The notes under the pieces were generated by a model that was not told where the DNA came from, did not search any database, and saw only the letters and a list, made by a program, of their open reading frames with translations. From the NCBI RefSeq assembly GCF_009674765.1, contig NZ_WKKF01000002.1, positions 372,001-436,000 on the forward strand: DNA of 64,000 nucleotides. Reading direction: 5' to 3'. This document shows positions 8,450-17,349 of this stretch, piece after piece (position 1 is the stretch's first letter; every line of letters begins with the position of its first letter). A program made the position numbers and the translations under genes. The stretch is from Metabacillus idriensis. Its GTDB lineage: Bacteria; Bacillota; Bacilli; Bacillales; Bacillaceae.

Positions 8450-9292
8450 ATGAAAACGGCAATAGTTACGGACAGCACAGCTTATATTCCAAAAGAAACA
8501 CGGGAGCGGTTAAATATTCATATGATCCCGCTGAGCGTGATTTTTGGCGGGGAAGTGTACCAGGAGGAAGTTGAAATTACAGCTGCAGACTTTTATGCAG
8601 AAGTCAAAAACAGAGGCGAGCTTCCGACTACTTCACAGCCGTCAGTGGGAAAGTTTGTTGAATTATTCGAAGAGCTTTCTAAAGAAAATGATGCGGTCAT
8701 CAGTGTTCATTTATCAAGCGGAATCAGCGGAACCTACAACGGGGCTGTTTCAGCGGGCCAAATGGTTGATAACATTGATGTTTATGCATTCGATTCAGAA
8801 GTCAGCTGTATGGTTCAAGGATTTTATGCTATAGAAGCCGCGGAACTTGCTGCAGAAGGCAAATCGCCTGAGGAAATCTTGGCACGGCTGAACGAAGTGA
8901 AAAAAACAAATCAAGCTTATTTCATGGTAGATGATTTATCACATTTACAGCGCGGCGGACGTTTAAGCGGTGCACAGGCCCTGATTGGAAGCTTCCTGCA
9001 GGTCAAGCCAATCCTGCATTTTGTCGATAAACTGATCGTCCCGTTTGAAAAAATCCGCACACGCAAAAAAGCAATTAACCGCATCTATGATCTTTTTGAT
9101 GAAGTTGCAAGTGCTGAAGACCCAATGCGCGCGGTCATCATTCATGCCAACCGCCCGGATGAAGCTCAGCAAATGAAGGATGAACTAGAAGCGAAGTATC
9201 CCCATGTAGAATACTCCATCAGCTATTTCGGACCGGTTATCGGCACGCATTTAGGTGAAGGTGCGATGGGACTTGGGTGGTATAAGAGATAA
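8450..9292 (+). CDS. degV: DegV family fatty-acid-binding protein
   Basis: A 280-residue DegV/EDD-fold protein. Family blocks are KTAIVTDSTAYIP at the N-terminus, TTSQPSVGKF, VHLSSGISGTYNGA, the RGGRLSG motif near residue 168 and the C-terminal FGPVIGTHLGEGAMGLGW. Members bind long-chain fatty acids and can act as the FakB subunit that presents them to the FakA kinase. The ATG at 8450 follows AAGGATGG. It occupies the position of B. subtilis degV (yviA) directly after degU. Whether it works with DegU is unknown; the name comes from its position. Confidence 0.92.
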   Translation: MKTAIVTDSTAYIPKETRERLNIHMIPLSVIFGGEVYQEEVEITAADFYAEVKNRGELPTTSQPSVGKFVELFEELSKENDAVISVHLSSGISGTYNGAVSAGQMVDNIDVYAFDSEVSCMVQGFYAIEAAELAAEGKSPEEILARLNEVKKTNQAYFMVDDLSHLQRGGRLSGAQALIGSFLQVKPILHFVDKLIVPFEKIRTRKKAINRIYDLFDEVASAEDPMRAVIIHANRPDEAQQMKDELEAKYPHVEYSISYFGPVIGTHLGEGAMGLGWYKR

Positions 9293-9300
9293 AGGAATGA

Positions 9301-9352
9301 GAGACTGACTCTTAAGGCTGCAGCTTGCGGCTTATGGGGGTCAGTCTTTTTG
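9301..9352 (+). terminator. Intrinsic terminator after degV
   Basis: AGACTGACTCTTAAGG...CTGCAG and the later CTTATGGGGGTCAGTCTTTTT form a long imperfect stem ending in a T-run. From 9353 to about 9680 I see no gene: the only open frame there (9418-9621) has no ribosome site and no recognisable domain. Confidence 0.75.
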
Positions 9353-9689
9353 ATGCACATGTATTTGTTATATTAGAAAATCTGCTAAGAAGTAAAATAA
9401 ATATTTAAAAAGCCAAAATGAAGATTTGTATCATCATTCTTTTAAGAAACATCCATATAAAAAACGCTCAACTAACTTCAATGCACGAGCCATTTTTCCT
9501 TGATATTAGAGGGTCCGCAACGATCTTTCGGTCCCCGAAACAACAAAATGTGAAAATCAACGAAAAAATAACGAAAACGGCACCGAAAATATTGAATACA
9601 GTTTATGTTATTTGTGGATAACACTAGACATTTCCTGCAAAATTTTAGATACTAAGGATAATACTTCATTATGGTAGAGGAGCGATGAT

Positions 9690-9869
9690 ATGCAGGAAAC
9701 TGACATACAGAAACGGGCATACCGACACTGGACGACATTAGAAGACAAGAAACTAGTAGACTTGAGAAAAAAAGGAATTAAATTTAGAGAAATTGCTCAA
9801 CAGTTAAACCGGACACCTATTAGTGTGGAAAAGCGTTTCAGAAAAATCGAAAAAACGAAATTTGATTAA
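9690..9869 (+). CDS. Small SANT/Myb-like DNA-binding protein
   Basis: A 59-codon gene. The sequence includes YRHWTTLEDKKLVDLRKKG, then FREIAQQLNRTPISVEKRF. The spaced Trp of HWTTLED followed by a helix-turn-helix with 'REIAQQLNRTPISVEKR' is the pattern of SANT/Myb-like or GcrA-like domains. The ATG at 9690 follows AGAGGAGCG. It ends two bases before the comFA start, so it probably belongs to the same transcript and comFA may be translated by coupling. I infer a DNA-binding role; its target is unknown. Confidence 0.7.
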   Translation: MQETDIQKRAYRHWTTLEDKKLVDLRKKGIKFREIAQQLNRTPISVEKRFRKIEKTKFD

Positions 9870-9871
9870 GA

Positions 9872-11338
9872 ATGAGATTTCACATACATAATGGATTGTT
9901 AAAACCCACAGAGAAAATCGAAGAAGGACTTCCAATTTCAAAGCATCACCTCCGTGTCAGCCAAATCAATCCATCGTTTACCTATTCCATAGACCTCCAA
10001 AAACATCTTCAGGGAAAAAAGCTGCTCATTGATGAAATTCCATTTCCGTTCGAAATCATACAACAGCATTATGAAAACGGCTATATTAAATATGAGTATG
10101 GCTTGGAGAAAACGAATAAACAGTTTAGATGTAATCGCTGTAACAACAGGGATCAAAGCATGATTGGTTCATTTAAGTGTGCAAGGTGCGGTGAACATTG
10201 CTCTTATTGCCGCGCCTGCATCCTTATGGGAAGAGTCAGCGAGTGTACACCTCTTCTTAAATGGACCGGTCCTGAACCTGAGATCCAGCAGCCTGTATTT
10301 AAAGCGATGAAATGGGATGGACAGCTATCAAAAGAGCAGCAAAAAGGGTCAGACCGTATGCTTGATGCTCTAAAAAATAAAAGCGATCTGCTAATCTGGG
10401 CTGTATGCGGTGCAGGAAAAACAGAAATGCTTTTCAAAGGAATTGAACAAGCATTGCTTGAGAGCAAGCAAGTCTGCATTGCTACCCCGCGCATGGATGT
10501 TGTTCTCGAACTTGCTCCTAGACTTAAGTCCGTCTTTCCTCAAGCGGAAATTGCTGCGTTGCATGGAGGAAGCGAAGATCGATTTAAACGAGCTAACCTC
10601 GTCATATCCACGACTCATCAGCTTCTCCGTTTTAAACAAACGTTTGATTTAATGATCATCGATGAAGTCGACGCCTTTCCCTACTCAGCTGATCAAAGTC
10701 TCCAGTTTGCTGCTGAACGGGCAAGAAAAGAACACAGCTCCCTCATTTATTTAACCGCAACCCCATCCGATGCCCTGAAAAAACAGATCGGCAATCAAGT
10801 CAAAATCCCTCAAAGATACCACGGTCATCCGCTTCCTGTACCTGTCTTTTCATGGTGCGGGAATTACAAACGCGCCCTTCAAAGAGGCAGCCTTCCAAAA
10901 AACGTTCAAGCATGGATCACTTCCCATCTGGAATTTAAAAAACAAGCCTTTCTGTTCGTTCCATCCATACCGGTATTAGAAGAAACAACGGCTCTTTTAA
11001 AAAAGCAGAATCCTTTGATAGAAGGAGTCTATGCAGAAGACCCGAACCGCAAGGAAAAGGTACAGCGCTTCCGAAATGGAGAGGTTCCCATCATTATTAC
11101 AACCACTATTTTAGAAAGAGGTGTCACCATTCCTAACTCTGATGTCGCTGTGTTAGGTGCAGAGGACAACGTATTTACAGAGAGCGCGCTTGTGCAAATT
11201 GCCGGCCGGGTAGGCAGAAGTGCGAAGCATCCAAGCGGCGATGTGCGCTTTTATCATTACGGGAAAACCAAAGCGATGATTCGTGCCAAAAAGCATATTC
11301 AAATGATGAATGAAGATGCGAAAAAAGTGACTTTGTAA
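9872..11338 (+). CDS. comFA: DNA uptake helicase/translocase ComFA
   Basis: A 488-residue DEAD-like ATPase of the late competence system, thought to help pull transforming single-stranded DNA into the cytoplasm at the ComEC pore. An N-terminal four-Cys zinc module is visible (CNRCNNR, FKCARCGEHCSYCRAC near residues 90-115). Walker A is GAGKTE near residue 180, Walker B IDEVDAF, motif III LTATPS, and helicase C-terminal motifs TTTILERGVT and QIAGRVGRS. The ATG at 9872 has no strong ribosome site, consistent with coupling to the small gene upstream. comFB and comFC follow. In B. subtilis this operon depends on ComK; I did not find a convincing ComK box here. Confidence 0.95.
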   Translation: MRFHIHNGLLKPTEKIEEGLPISKHHLRVSQINPSFTYSIDLQKHLQGKKLLIDEIPFPFEIIQQHYENGYIKYEYGLEKTNKQFRCNRCNNRDQSMIGSFKCARCGEHCSYCRACILMGRVSECTPLLKWTGPEPEIQQPVFKAMKWDGQLSKEQQKGSDRMLDALKNKSDLLIWAVCGAGKTEMLFKGIEQALLESKQVCIATPRMDVVLELAPRLKSVFPQAEIAALHGGSEDRFKRANLVISTTHQLLRFKQTFDLMIIDEVDAFPYSADQSLQFAAERARKEHSSLIYLTATPSDALKKQIGNQVKIPQRYHGHPLPVPVFSWCGNYKRALQRGSLPKNVQAWITSHLEFKKQAFLFVPSIPVLEETTALLKKQNPLIEGVYAEDPNRKEKVQRFRNGEVPIIITTTILERGVTIPNSDVAVLGAEDNVFTESALVQIAGRVGRSAKHPSGDVRFYHYGKTKAMIRAKKHIQMMNEDAKKVTL

Positions 11339-11419
11339 CTGTTTAGGGTATTATTTCTATCCAACATATTCCTTCTGTGGCATAATCATTTAAAAGATGA
11401 AAAGACAGGGGATAGAGCG

Positions 11420-11701
11420 TTGGTAGTAAATGCGATGGAACGAATCATGATAGATTTATTATATGAATATAAGACTGCTCTGCAGATGACTTGTACGTGT
11501 GAAGAATGCTTAAATGACGTGCTTGCCCTTGTTTTAAACCGTGTTCAGCCAAGATATGTAACCAATCCTGAAAAGGTTGCATATGTAAAAGCGGAATTTG
11601 TCGACAAACAGCAGATGACGACATTAATCGTCAATTTAGCTGAATGTGCAAAAATGGTCTCAGACATGCCGCGGTGCGAAAATTATGTTAGAGGTGAGTA
11701 A
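11420..11701 (+). CDS. comFB: Late competence development protein ComFB
   Basis: A 93-residue protein with the ComFB signature: a conserved N-terminal block (MERIMIDLLYEY), paired cysteines in CTCEECLNDVLALVLNRVQPRYVT, and a Cys-containing tail. The TTG at 11420 is chosen because AGGGGAT lies six bases upstream. The stop overlaps the comFC start by one base (TAATG). Its exact role in transformation is unclear and in B. subtilis it is dispensable; related domains in other phyla bind cyclic dinucleotides, but nothing here tests that. Confidence 0.9.
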   Translation: MVVNAMERIMIDLLYEYKTALQMTCTCEECLNDVLALVLNRVQPRYVTNPEKVAYVKAEFVDKQQMTTLIVNLAECAKMVSDMPRCENYVRGE

Positions 11702-12393
11702 TGAACAACTGTCTTATTTGCCATGCTGAACTCGAAAAAGCAGTATCCTGGAGGAGCGTATTTTTTTTAGATGAGCAAGAAACTGCCTGCTGTTCTGATT
11801 GTTCATCTAAATTCAGTTTGATAGAAGGTGCTGTGTGCCCAATGTGTGATCGGCCGCAATCTGATGCAAATCCCTGCTATGACTGTGAACGATGGCAAGC
11901 AGATCCCGTGTTTGGCAGCGTTCTTGAGGGTAATCGATCTGTTTACCAGTACAATGAATTTATGAAAGAGGTAATCGCCAGATATAAATATAGAGGGGAT
12001 GCCCAATTAGCGGACCTCTTTTCCGAGCCACTTCGAAACATCTTCTCGAAACACTTCTCAAAGGATTATCTTCTCGTCCCCATTCCCCTAAGTAAAGAGC
12101 GGCTTTATGAACGAGGATTCAATCAGGCGCTCCTGATTGCTGACTTGCTCAATGCCCCCATTCACGAACCTCTCATGCGAATTCACTTAGAAAAACAATC
12201 CAAGAAAACAAGAACGGAACGCCTTCAGACTGAAAATGTTTTTTTTATAGATGATGCCACTGCAATTCATGGAAAAAAACTGCTTCTGATTGACGATATT
12301 TATACAACAGGAACCACAATCAGACACGCAGCCAAACTGCTTATCGTCCACGGCGCCGAAAGTGTTTCTTCTTTAACACTAGTTCGAGGCTAA
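11701..12393 (+). CDS. comFC: Competence protein ComFC (phosphoribosyltransferase-like)
   Basis: A 230-residue ComF/GntX family protein. The N-terminus has a zinc-ribbon-like set of Cys pairs (NCLICHAEL, ACCSDC, CPMC, CYDCERW). The C-terminal half is a type I phosphoribosyltransferase fold with YKYRGD, PIPLSKERLYERGFNQA and the PRPP loop LLIDDIYTTGTT. It is needed for DNA uptake and can associate with ComFA. The start codon overlaps the comFB stop, so translation is coupled. Confidence 0.94.
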   Translation: MNNCLICHAELEKAVSWRSVFFLDEQETACCSDCSSKFSLIEGAVCPMCDRPQSDANPCYDCERWQADPVFGSVLEGNRSVYQYNEFMKEVIARYKYRGDAQLADLFSEPLRNIFSKHFSKDYLLVPIPLSKERLYERGFNQALLIADLLNAPIHEPLMRIHLEKQSKKTRTERLQTENVFFIDDATAIHGKKLLLIDDIYTTGTTIRHAAKLLIVHGAESVSSLTLVRG

Positions 12394-12450
12394 ACGTTTT
12401 TAACCTCAATCCGATAGTAAAGATATAGTACAATGATAGGAGAATCATCA

Positions 12451-12867
12451 ATGGGAGAACTATCGAACTGTCCGGAATGCTACCAGCTATTTGTGAGAAC
12501 ACAATTCAAAACGGTTTGCGATACATGTTATAAAGAAGAAGAACAAAAATTCGAAGTGGTTTATGGCTTTTTAAAGCAGAGTAAAAATCGTATGGCAACA
12601 CTTTTCGAGGTAGAAGAACAAACAGATGTGGAAGAAGACTTGATTCTAAAATTCATTAGACAAGGCAGAATTCAGCTGGCTAACTTTCCGAACCTTGGAT
12701 ATCCGTGCCAGAAATGCGGAAAGCTGATCAGAGAAAATAAGCTATGTACTTCGTGCGGAAAAAACATCAAAACTCAGCTGTTTGAATTAGAACAGGAAGA
12801 AGAACGCCGGCAAAAAGTCACAGAAAAGCAGGCAACCTACTATACCATTCAGCCTAAAAATAACTAA
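12451..12867 (+). CDS. yvyF: Flagellar operon protein YvyF
   Basis: A 138-residue protein that starts MGELSNCPECYQLFVRT and has a second Cys cluster (YPCQKCGKLIRENKLCTSCG), so two zinc-ribbon-like modules bracket a helical middle. It corresponds to YvyF (TIGR03826 type), found between comFC and flgM in bacilli. The ATG at 12451 is preferred to the one at 12433 because ATAGGAG lies in between with normal spacing. Its function is not established; a regulatory role in flagellar gene expression is plausible from its position. Confidence 0.88.
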   Translation: MGELSNCPECYQLFVRTQFKTVCDTCYKEEEQKFEVVYGFLKQSKNRMATLFEVEEQTDVEEDLILKFIRQGRIQLANFPNLGYPCQKCGKLIRENKLCTSCGKNIKTQLFELEQEEERRQKVTEKQATYYTIQPKNN

Positions 12868-12872
12868 TTATA

Positions 12873-12899
12873 TTAACAACAACTTTTTTCAGCCGATAT
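12873..12899 (+). promoter_or_regulatory. Putative sigma-D promoter of flgM
   Basis: TTAA (12873-12876) and an exact GCCGATAT (12892-12899) are spaced 15 bases apart, matching the sigma-D consensus TAAA-N15-GCCGATAT except for one base. It lies 40 bases before flgM. Confidence 0.78.
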
Positions 12900-12938
12900 A
12901 GATAGTAACGAGAAGAACGAAAGAATGGAGGAAAAGGG

Positions 12939-13199
12939 ATGAAGATCAATCACTTAAACTCAGCAGGGATAAACCCTTATAAACGAAATACAGAAAAGCA
13001 GCAGGAAGCAGCGCAGCCGGCTAAAAAGCAGGATAAGGTTGAAATTTCAACACAGGCTAAAGAGCTTCAGCAGCAAAATGCCATTGATCAGGCAAGACAG
13101 GAAAAGGTAGCTGCCATAAAAAAACAGGTTGAAACAGGCACCTATACGATTGATCCAAAAGCTATCGCAAACAGCGTGATTAAACACTATCAAAAATAG
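12939..13199 (+). CDS. flgM: Anti-sigma-D factor FlgM
   Basis: An 86-residue FlgM. The N-terminus MKINHLNSAGINPY is followed by the linker KKQDKVEISTQAKELQQ; the C-terminal half (KVAAIKKQVETGTYTIDPKAIANSVI) is the sigma-binding region shared by the family. It holds sigma-D inactive until the hook-basal body is finished. The start follows ATGGAGG. A sigma-D promoter upstream gives the usual autoregulatory loop, and flgN, flgK and flgL follow closely. Confidence 0.96.
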   Translation: MKINHLNSAGINPYKRNTEKQQEAAQPAKKQDKVEISTQAKELQQQNAIDQARQEKVAAIKKQVETGTYTIDPKAIANSVIKHYQK

Positions 13200-13216
13200 A
13201 TTCGGGAGGACTTGCA

Positions 13217-13696
13217 GTGTCAGCACAGTCATTAATTCTAAAGCTTGAGAAGCTGCTCGGGCTAAATCAGCAGCTATACCTATTAGCGCAAACGAAAACA
13301 GAAGCCTTGAAAACAGAAGACCTGACTGTGTTGCAGCAAACACTCAAGCAGGAACAAATCTATGTACAGGCCATCAAGCAAGTGGAAAATGAACGGATCG
13401 CCCTTGCTTCGGCTTATTTAAAACGTGAAAATGATTTAACTTTATCAGCCTGCATTGAAAAAGCAGAGGGAGCGGACAAAGAAAAATTTTCAAGTCTTTT
13501 TCAGTCATTAACAGAAGTTATGGAGAAGCTGAAGAACGCGAACAAGCTGAATCAGCAGCTGACCATCCAGGCCCTGCAGTTTGTCTCAATATCTTTGGAC
13601 ATGCTGATGCCGAAGGAACAATCTCCAGCCTATAAGCCTCCGGGCGGAACGGCTTCAGCACCGAAACGAAGATCTTTATTTGATTCAAAAGCCTAA
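13217..13696 (+). CDS. flgN: FlgK/FlgL export chaperone FlgN
   Basis: A 159-residue, almost wholly helical FlgN-family protein (B. subtilis YvyG). Its coiled-coil body runs from about residue 5 to 130, with LTVLQQTLKQEQIYVQAIKQVENERI as the family core, and a Pro-rich tail ends in RRSLFDSKA. It keeps the hook-filament junction proteins FlgK and FlgL export-competent, and these are the next two genes. The GTG start follows GGGAGGA. Confidence 0.92.
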   Translation: MSAQSLILKLEKLLGLNQQLYLLAQTKTEALKTEDLTVLQQTLKQEQIYVQAIKQVENERIALASAYLKRENDLTLSACIEKAEGADKEKFSSLFQSLTEVMEKLKNANKLNQQLTIQALQFVSISLDMLMPKEQSPAYKPPGGTASAPKRRSLFDSKA

Positions 13697-13714
13697 TGCT
13701 CGGAGGAATGAACC

Positions 13715-15235
13715 ATGCGCTCGACTTTTTCAGGTCTTGAAATCGCAAAAAGAGGTATGTTTACACAGCAAAGCGCCTTAAATACAACTGGACATAATAT
13801 TGCAAACGCCAACACGCCAGGCTATACACGACAGCGTGTTAATTTTGTGCAGACAGAGCCTTATCCTGCACCATCCATGAACCGCCCTGAGTTTCCGGGT
13901 CAGATTGGCACAGGTGTTGAAGCAGGAACCATTGAGCGGGTGAGAGACAGCTTTCTTGATACACAATTCCGCTATGAAAATAACAAAGTAGGCTACTGGG
14001 ATTCTCGTGCTGATTCTCTTTTGAAAATGGAAGAGATCATGAACGAACCATCGGAAACGGGTCTCTCTAAAAGCTTTGACCGCTTCTGGCAGTCGATGCA
14101 AGACCTTGCATTGAATCCTACAAATGCAGGGGCACGGGCGGTTGTCCGCGAACGCGGGGCTGCAGTAGCAGAAACCTTCAAATACTTATCGACTTCTCTT
14201 AAAGCTGTTCAAGGAGAATTGAAAAGTGAATTAGAAGTATCGACAAAAGAAATCAACTCTCTTGCAAAACAGATTAACAGCATCAATAAACAAATCTCTG
14301 AAATTGAACCGCATGGCTATCTGGCGAACGATCTGTATGATGAACGCGATCGACTGCTTGATCAGCTATCAGGTCTAGCCAATATTAAAATTTCAAATGA
14401 AAAAAGTGGCGGGAATTCGCTTTCCATTGCTGAAGGATCTGTCACGATTGAAATCATGGGTTCAAACGGTCAATCTCTTGGAACGTTAGTTGATGGTAAA
14501 GGTAAAGCTGTCAATGAAATCAGCGTTGGGTTTTCTTCTGATAATGGATTGGTAGATTCAGTTTCTATCGGATCAAATGCAATAGATGTAAAAGATTTTG
14601 GCAGTGTTGGAGAAATCCGCAGTCTAATTGATTCGTACGGATACAATCTTGACGGAGAAGCAACTGGGCTGTATCCAGAAATGCTGGGGCAGCTTGATCA
14701 ATTGGCCTACAGCTTTGCGACTGAAGTGAACAAAGTTCAGGAGGCAGGATACAGCATCAAGAGAATTGAGGAAGGCGGGGCAAGCAGTCCACCATTTTTT
14801 GATTTTACTAACATGACAGATCCGCCAAAAGATGCAGCATCTTTGTTAACCCTTCATCAGTCTATCATTGACTCAACTGATAACATTGCAGCTTCTTCAA
14901 ATGGCAACATCGGTGATGGCAAAAATGCGCTTGCACTTGCAGAAGTGAAGAATCAGACCTTCTCAATCGGAGGCAAAACGACAACAATCCAGGATTTCTA
15001 TGAAAGCTTAATCGGAGGCATGGCCGTCGACGCACAGGAAGCAAACCGCTTAGTCAGCAACAGCGAGGTGCTCCGTTCAGCAGTCGACCAGCGCCGACAG
15101 TCAGTCAGCGCCGTTTCGCTGGATGAAGAGATGACAAACATGATCCAATTCCAGCATGCATACAACGCTTCAGCCAAAATGATTTCCTTGCAGGATGAAA
15201 TGCTCGATACCATTATTAACGGACTAAGAAGGTAG
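13715..15235 (+). CDS. flgK: Flagellar hook-associated protein 1 FlgK
   Basis: A 506-residue hook-filament junction protein. The N-terminal D0 region MRSTFSGLEIAKRGMFTQQSA is followed by TTGHNIANANTPGYTRQRV, the classic rod/hook-family block. The C-terminal D0 helix ends NMIQFQHAYNASAKMISLQDEMLDTIINGL. The central region is variable. It is secreted by the flagellar export apparatus and joins hook to filament. The start follows CGGAGGA; flgL begins 10 bases after its stop. Confidence 0.97.
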   Translation: MRSTFSGLEIAKRGMFTQQSALNTTGHNIANANTPGYTRQRVNFVQTEPYPAPSMNRPEFPGQIGTGVEAGTIERVRDSFLDTQFRYENNKVGYWDSRADSLLKMEEIMNEPSETGLSKSFDRFWQSMQDLALNPTNAGARAVVRERGAAVAETFKYLSTSLKAVQGELKSELEVSTKEINSLAKQINSINKQISEIEPHGYLANDLYDERDRLLDQLSGLANIKISNEKSGGNSLSIAEGSVTIEIMGSNGQSLGTLVDGKGKAVNEISVGFSSDNGLVDSVSIGSNAIDVKDFGSVGEIRSLIDSYGYNLDGEATGLYPEMLGQLDQLAYSFATEVNKVQEAGYSIKRIEEGGASSPPFFDFTNMTDPPKDAASLLTLHQSIIDSTDNIAASSNGNIGDGKNALALAEVKNQTFSIGGKTTTIQDFYESLIGGMAVDAQEANRLVSNSEVLRSAVDQRRQSVSAVSLDEEMTNMIQFQHAYNASAKMISLQDEMLDTIINGLRR

Positions 15236-15245
15236 GTGAACAATC

Positions 15246-16127
15246 ATGCGCGTAACCCAAAGTATGCTAGCAGGCAACTCACTTCGCAACTTAAGCAAAA
15301 GCTATGAAAAAATGGGCACCTACCAGGACCAGCTCGCAACCGGCAAAAAAATCAACCGTCCTTCAGATGATCCAGTGGTAGCCATGAAGGGAATGCACTA
15401 TCGCACGAACTTAACCGAAGTCGAACAATACCAGCGCAACATTTCTGAGACCTATCAATGGATGGAAAACTCAGAGGCTGGGATTGAACAAGGAACACAA
15501 GTTTTGCAGCGTGTGCGTGAGTTAATGGTTCAGGCCAGCAATGGAACGAATGGACCTGAGGATTTAAAAGCAATCGGTGCTGAGATTAAACAGCTGAAGG
15601 AAGATTTAGTCGGTTCTGCGAATACGCAGGTGGCAGGGAATTATATTTTTAATGGGACGCAGACGAAAGAAGCCCCTGTTACTTTGAATGCTGATGGCAC
15701 AGTAACAGTCAACATCGATAAGTCACCCTTTGAAATTGAGGTTTCTAAAGGTGTTCAATTGAAAGCGAATATTAATTCGGATAATGTTTTCAGCGAAGAT
15801 TTATTTGTGGTAATGGGTTCTATAGAAAAGGCGCTAAGTTCAGGTGATGCATCCGGATTAGACGGATTACTTTCTGATCTTGATGGCAAAATGGACTTAA
15901 TGTCAGCGGAACGTGCAGAGCTTGGAGCGAGGTACAACCGCTTAGAGCTCATAGAAGATCGAGTAGGCAAGCAAGAAATTGTCTCCACGCGCATCCTCTC
16001 CGAAAATGAAGATGCAGATTTAGAGAAGGTCATCATGGATATGACTGCACAAGAAAGCATCCACCGCGCTGCATTATCGGTCGGCGCAAGAATCATTCAG
16101 CCAACATTAATGGACTTTTTAAGATAA
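15246..16127 (+). CDS. flgL: Flagellar hook-associated protein 3 FlgL
   Basis: A 293-residue flagellin-like junction protein. The N-terminus MRVTQSMLAGNSLRNLSKSY leads into LATGKKINRPSDDPVVAMKGM, the D0/D1 pattern shared with flagellins. The C-terminal helix carries ADLEKVIMDMTAQESIHRAALSVGARIIQPTLMDFL. It sits between FlgK and the filament. A strong terminator follows. Confidence 0.97.
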   Translation: MRVTQSMLAGNSLRNLSKSYEKMGTYQDQLATGKKINRPSDDPVVAMKGMHYRTNLTEVEQYQRNISETYQWMENSEAGIEQGTQVLQRVRELMVQASNGTNGPEDLKAIGAEIKQLKEDLVGSANTQVAGNYIFNGTQTKEAPVTLNADGTVTVNIDKSPFEIEVSKGVQLKANINSDNVFSEDLFVVMGSIEKALSSGDASGLDGLLSDLDGKMDLMSAERAELGARYNRLELIEDRVGKQEIVSTRILSENEDADLEKVIMDMTAQESIHRAALSVGARIIQPTLMDFLR

Positions 16128-16156
16128 GCTATCTTTTTATAAGATAGCTTTTTTAA
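16128..16156 (+). terminator. Intrinsic terminator after flgL
   Basis: AAGCTATCTT and AAGATAGCTT pair around a short T/A loop and are followed by T residues. Confidence 0.88.
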
Positions 16157-16184
16157 GATATAAGAAAGTATTAAATTTTGCACA

Positions 16185-16312
16185 TAGATGTCTAGCTCCA
16201 GCGCCCAACTCCTCGGCCAGAACAAATCCGTCAAAAAAGTCAAAACCGGACTTTTCTGCCGGATTCTTATCTGTCTGTCGGAGCTAAACGGGCCCTTACG
16301 CTTTTCTAAATA
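16185..16312 (-). repeat. Dispersed palindromic repeat B, copy 3
   Basis: Reverse complement of the copy near base 216: it starts ATGTCTAGCTCCAGCGCCCA, contains CTCGGCCAGAACAAATCCGT and CCGGACTTTTCTGCCGGATT, and ends GCCCTTACGCTTTTC. It fills the gap between flgL and yviE. Confidence 0.78.
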
Positions 16313-16324
16313 GGAGGACAACTC

Positions 16325-16894
16325 ATGAATATTCCTCAAATAAGACTGGAAAGCAGATTTGCTAAACTAGGTTTAGAAACGGTCAATGCTTCACTTGCAA
16401 TTCAGCAGCCAAAAGCGGACCTGTCCATCCAGCAGCCAAAAGCAGAGCTATCCATTCAAACTACACCAGGCAAGCTAACGATCGATCAGACAAAAGCCAG
16501 AGAAGATGTTGATTTAAAGCATATTTCTAAAGGGATTGCTGAAGCAGCAGATCAAGGGCACCAGGACGTTCTTTCCGGCATTGCAAGACGCATTCAACAA
16601 GGCGATGAACAAATGAGAATTGAAAATGGCGGCAGGCCTCTTACAGCTCAGGCGAAAAAAAACAGCGAACGCGAAATCAAGCAATTTAACATTGGATTTA
16701 TTCCGTCACATTTCAGCGTCAAGCTCGACTATCAGCCTGCTGAAGTAAAAATTGATGTTCAGAGAAATGCTCCAATTATTGATAGTAAAATCAATAAGCC
16801 AATCATGGATTATAAAGCTGGAGAGGTCAAAGTGGAACTTGCTGAAAGAAACCAGCTGAAAATAGACTTCGTTTCAATCGACAAAAAGATTTAA
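16325..16894 (+). CDS. yviE: DUF6470 flagellar-locus protein YviE
   Basis: A 189-residue protein at the B. subtilis yviE position (between flgL and fliW) and of the same size. The N-terminal part contains near-repeated IQQPKADLSIQQPKAELSIQ segments; the C-terminus has beta-rich repeats such as PAEVKIDVQRNAP and AGEVKVELAERNQ. The function is unknown; it is expected to be expressed with the flagellar genes. The start follows GGAGGACAACTC. Confidence 0.88.
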   Translation: MNIPQIRLESRFAKLGLETVNASLAIQQPKADLSIQQPKAELSIQTTPGKLTIDQTKAREDVDLKHISKGIAEAADQGHQDVLSGIARRIQQGDEQMRIENGGRPLTAQAKKNSEREIKQFNIGFIPSHFSVKLDYQPAEVKIDVQRNAPIIDSKINKPIMDYKAGEVKVELAERNQLKIDFVSIDKKI

Positions 16895-16920
16895 TAGACT
16901 CAAACAAAGGAATGTGAAGC

Positions 16921-17349
16921 ATGTTAATTCAAACGAAATATCACGGGGAAGCAATAATTGATGAAGCTCAAAAAATCACCTTTGAACATGGGATTCCAGG
17001 GTTTATTGAAGAGAAGCACTTTATCATGCTCCCGCTTGAAGAAGGATCTTCTTTCTTTATTCTTCAATCCATTCAATCCCAAAACACCGCATTTGTCGTC
17101 ACGAGCCCATTTGTCTTTTTCAAAGACTATGAATTTGACTTGGATGAATCAACAAAAGAATTATTAATGATAGAATCCCCAGATGATGTCGAAGTGTTTG
17201 TTGTTTTAACAGTGAGTGATCCGTTTACGAACTCCACGGCAAATTTACAAGGTCCGCTGATTTTAAATAAAGGCAAAAAAATGGGCAAGCAGCTCATCCT
17301 AAACCAGCCGGAGTACACAACCAAACACCGTTTATGGGAGGGAGCATAA
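16921..17349 (+). CDS. fliW: Flagellar assembly factor FliW
   Basis: A 142-residue FliW with the conserved [18 protein letters not shown] and the C-terminal [21 protein letters not shown] block. FliW binds flagellin and, when flagellin is low, binds and antagonises CsrA instead, setting up homeostatic control of hag translation. Its stop overlaps the csrA start by one base, so the pair is translationally coupled. The proximity of hag, which carries a CsrA site, completes the circuit. Confidence 0.96.
   Translation: MLIQTKYHGEAIIDEAQKITFEHGIPGFIEEKHFIMLPLEEGSSFFILQSIQSQNTAFVVTSPFVFFKDYEFDLDESTKELLMIESPDDVEVFVVLTVSDPFTNSTANLQGPLILNKGKKMGKQLILNQPEYTTKHRLWEGA

Noticed and set aside
9418-9621. 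67-residue open frame between degV and the SANT-like gene
   Set aside because: No ribosome site, no recognisable domain, and composition typical of AT-rich intergenic sequence.
9872-9872. ComK box before comFA
   Set aside because: I looked for paired AAAA-N5-TTTT motifs at helical spacing and found only isolated half sites, so none is reported.
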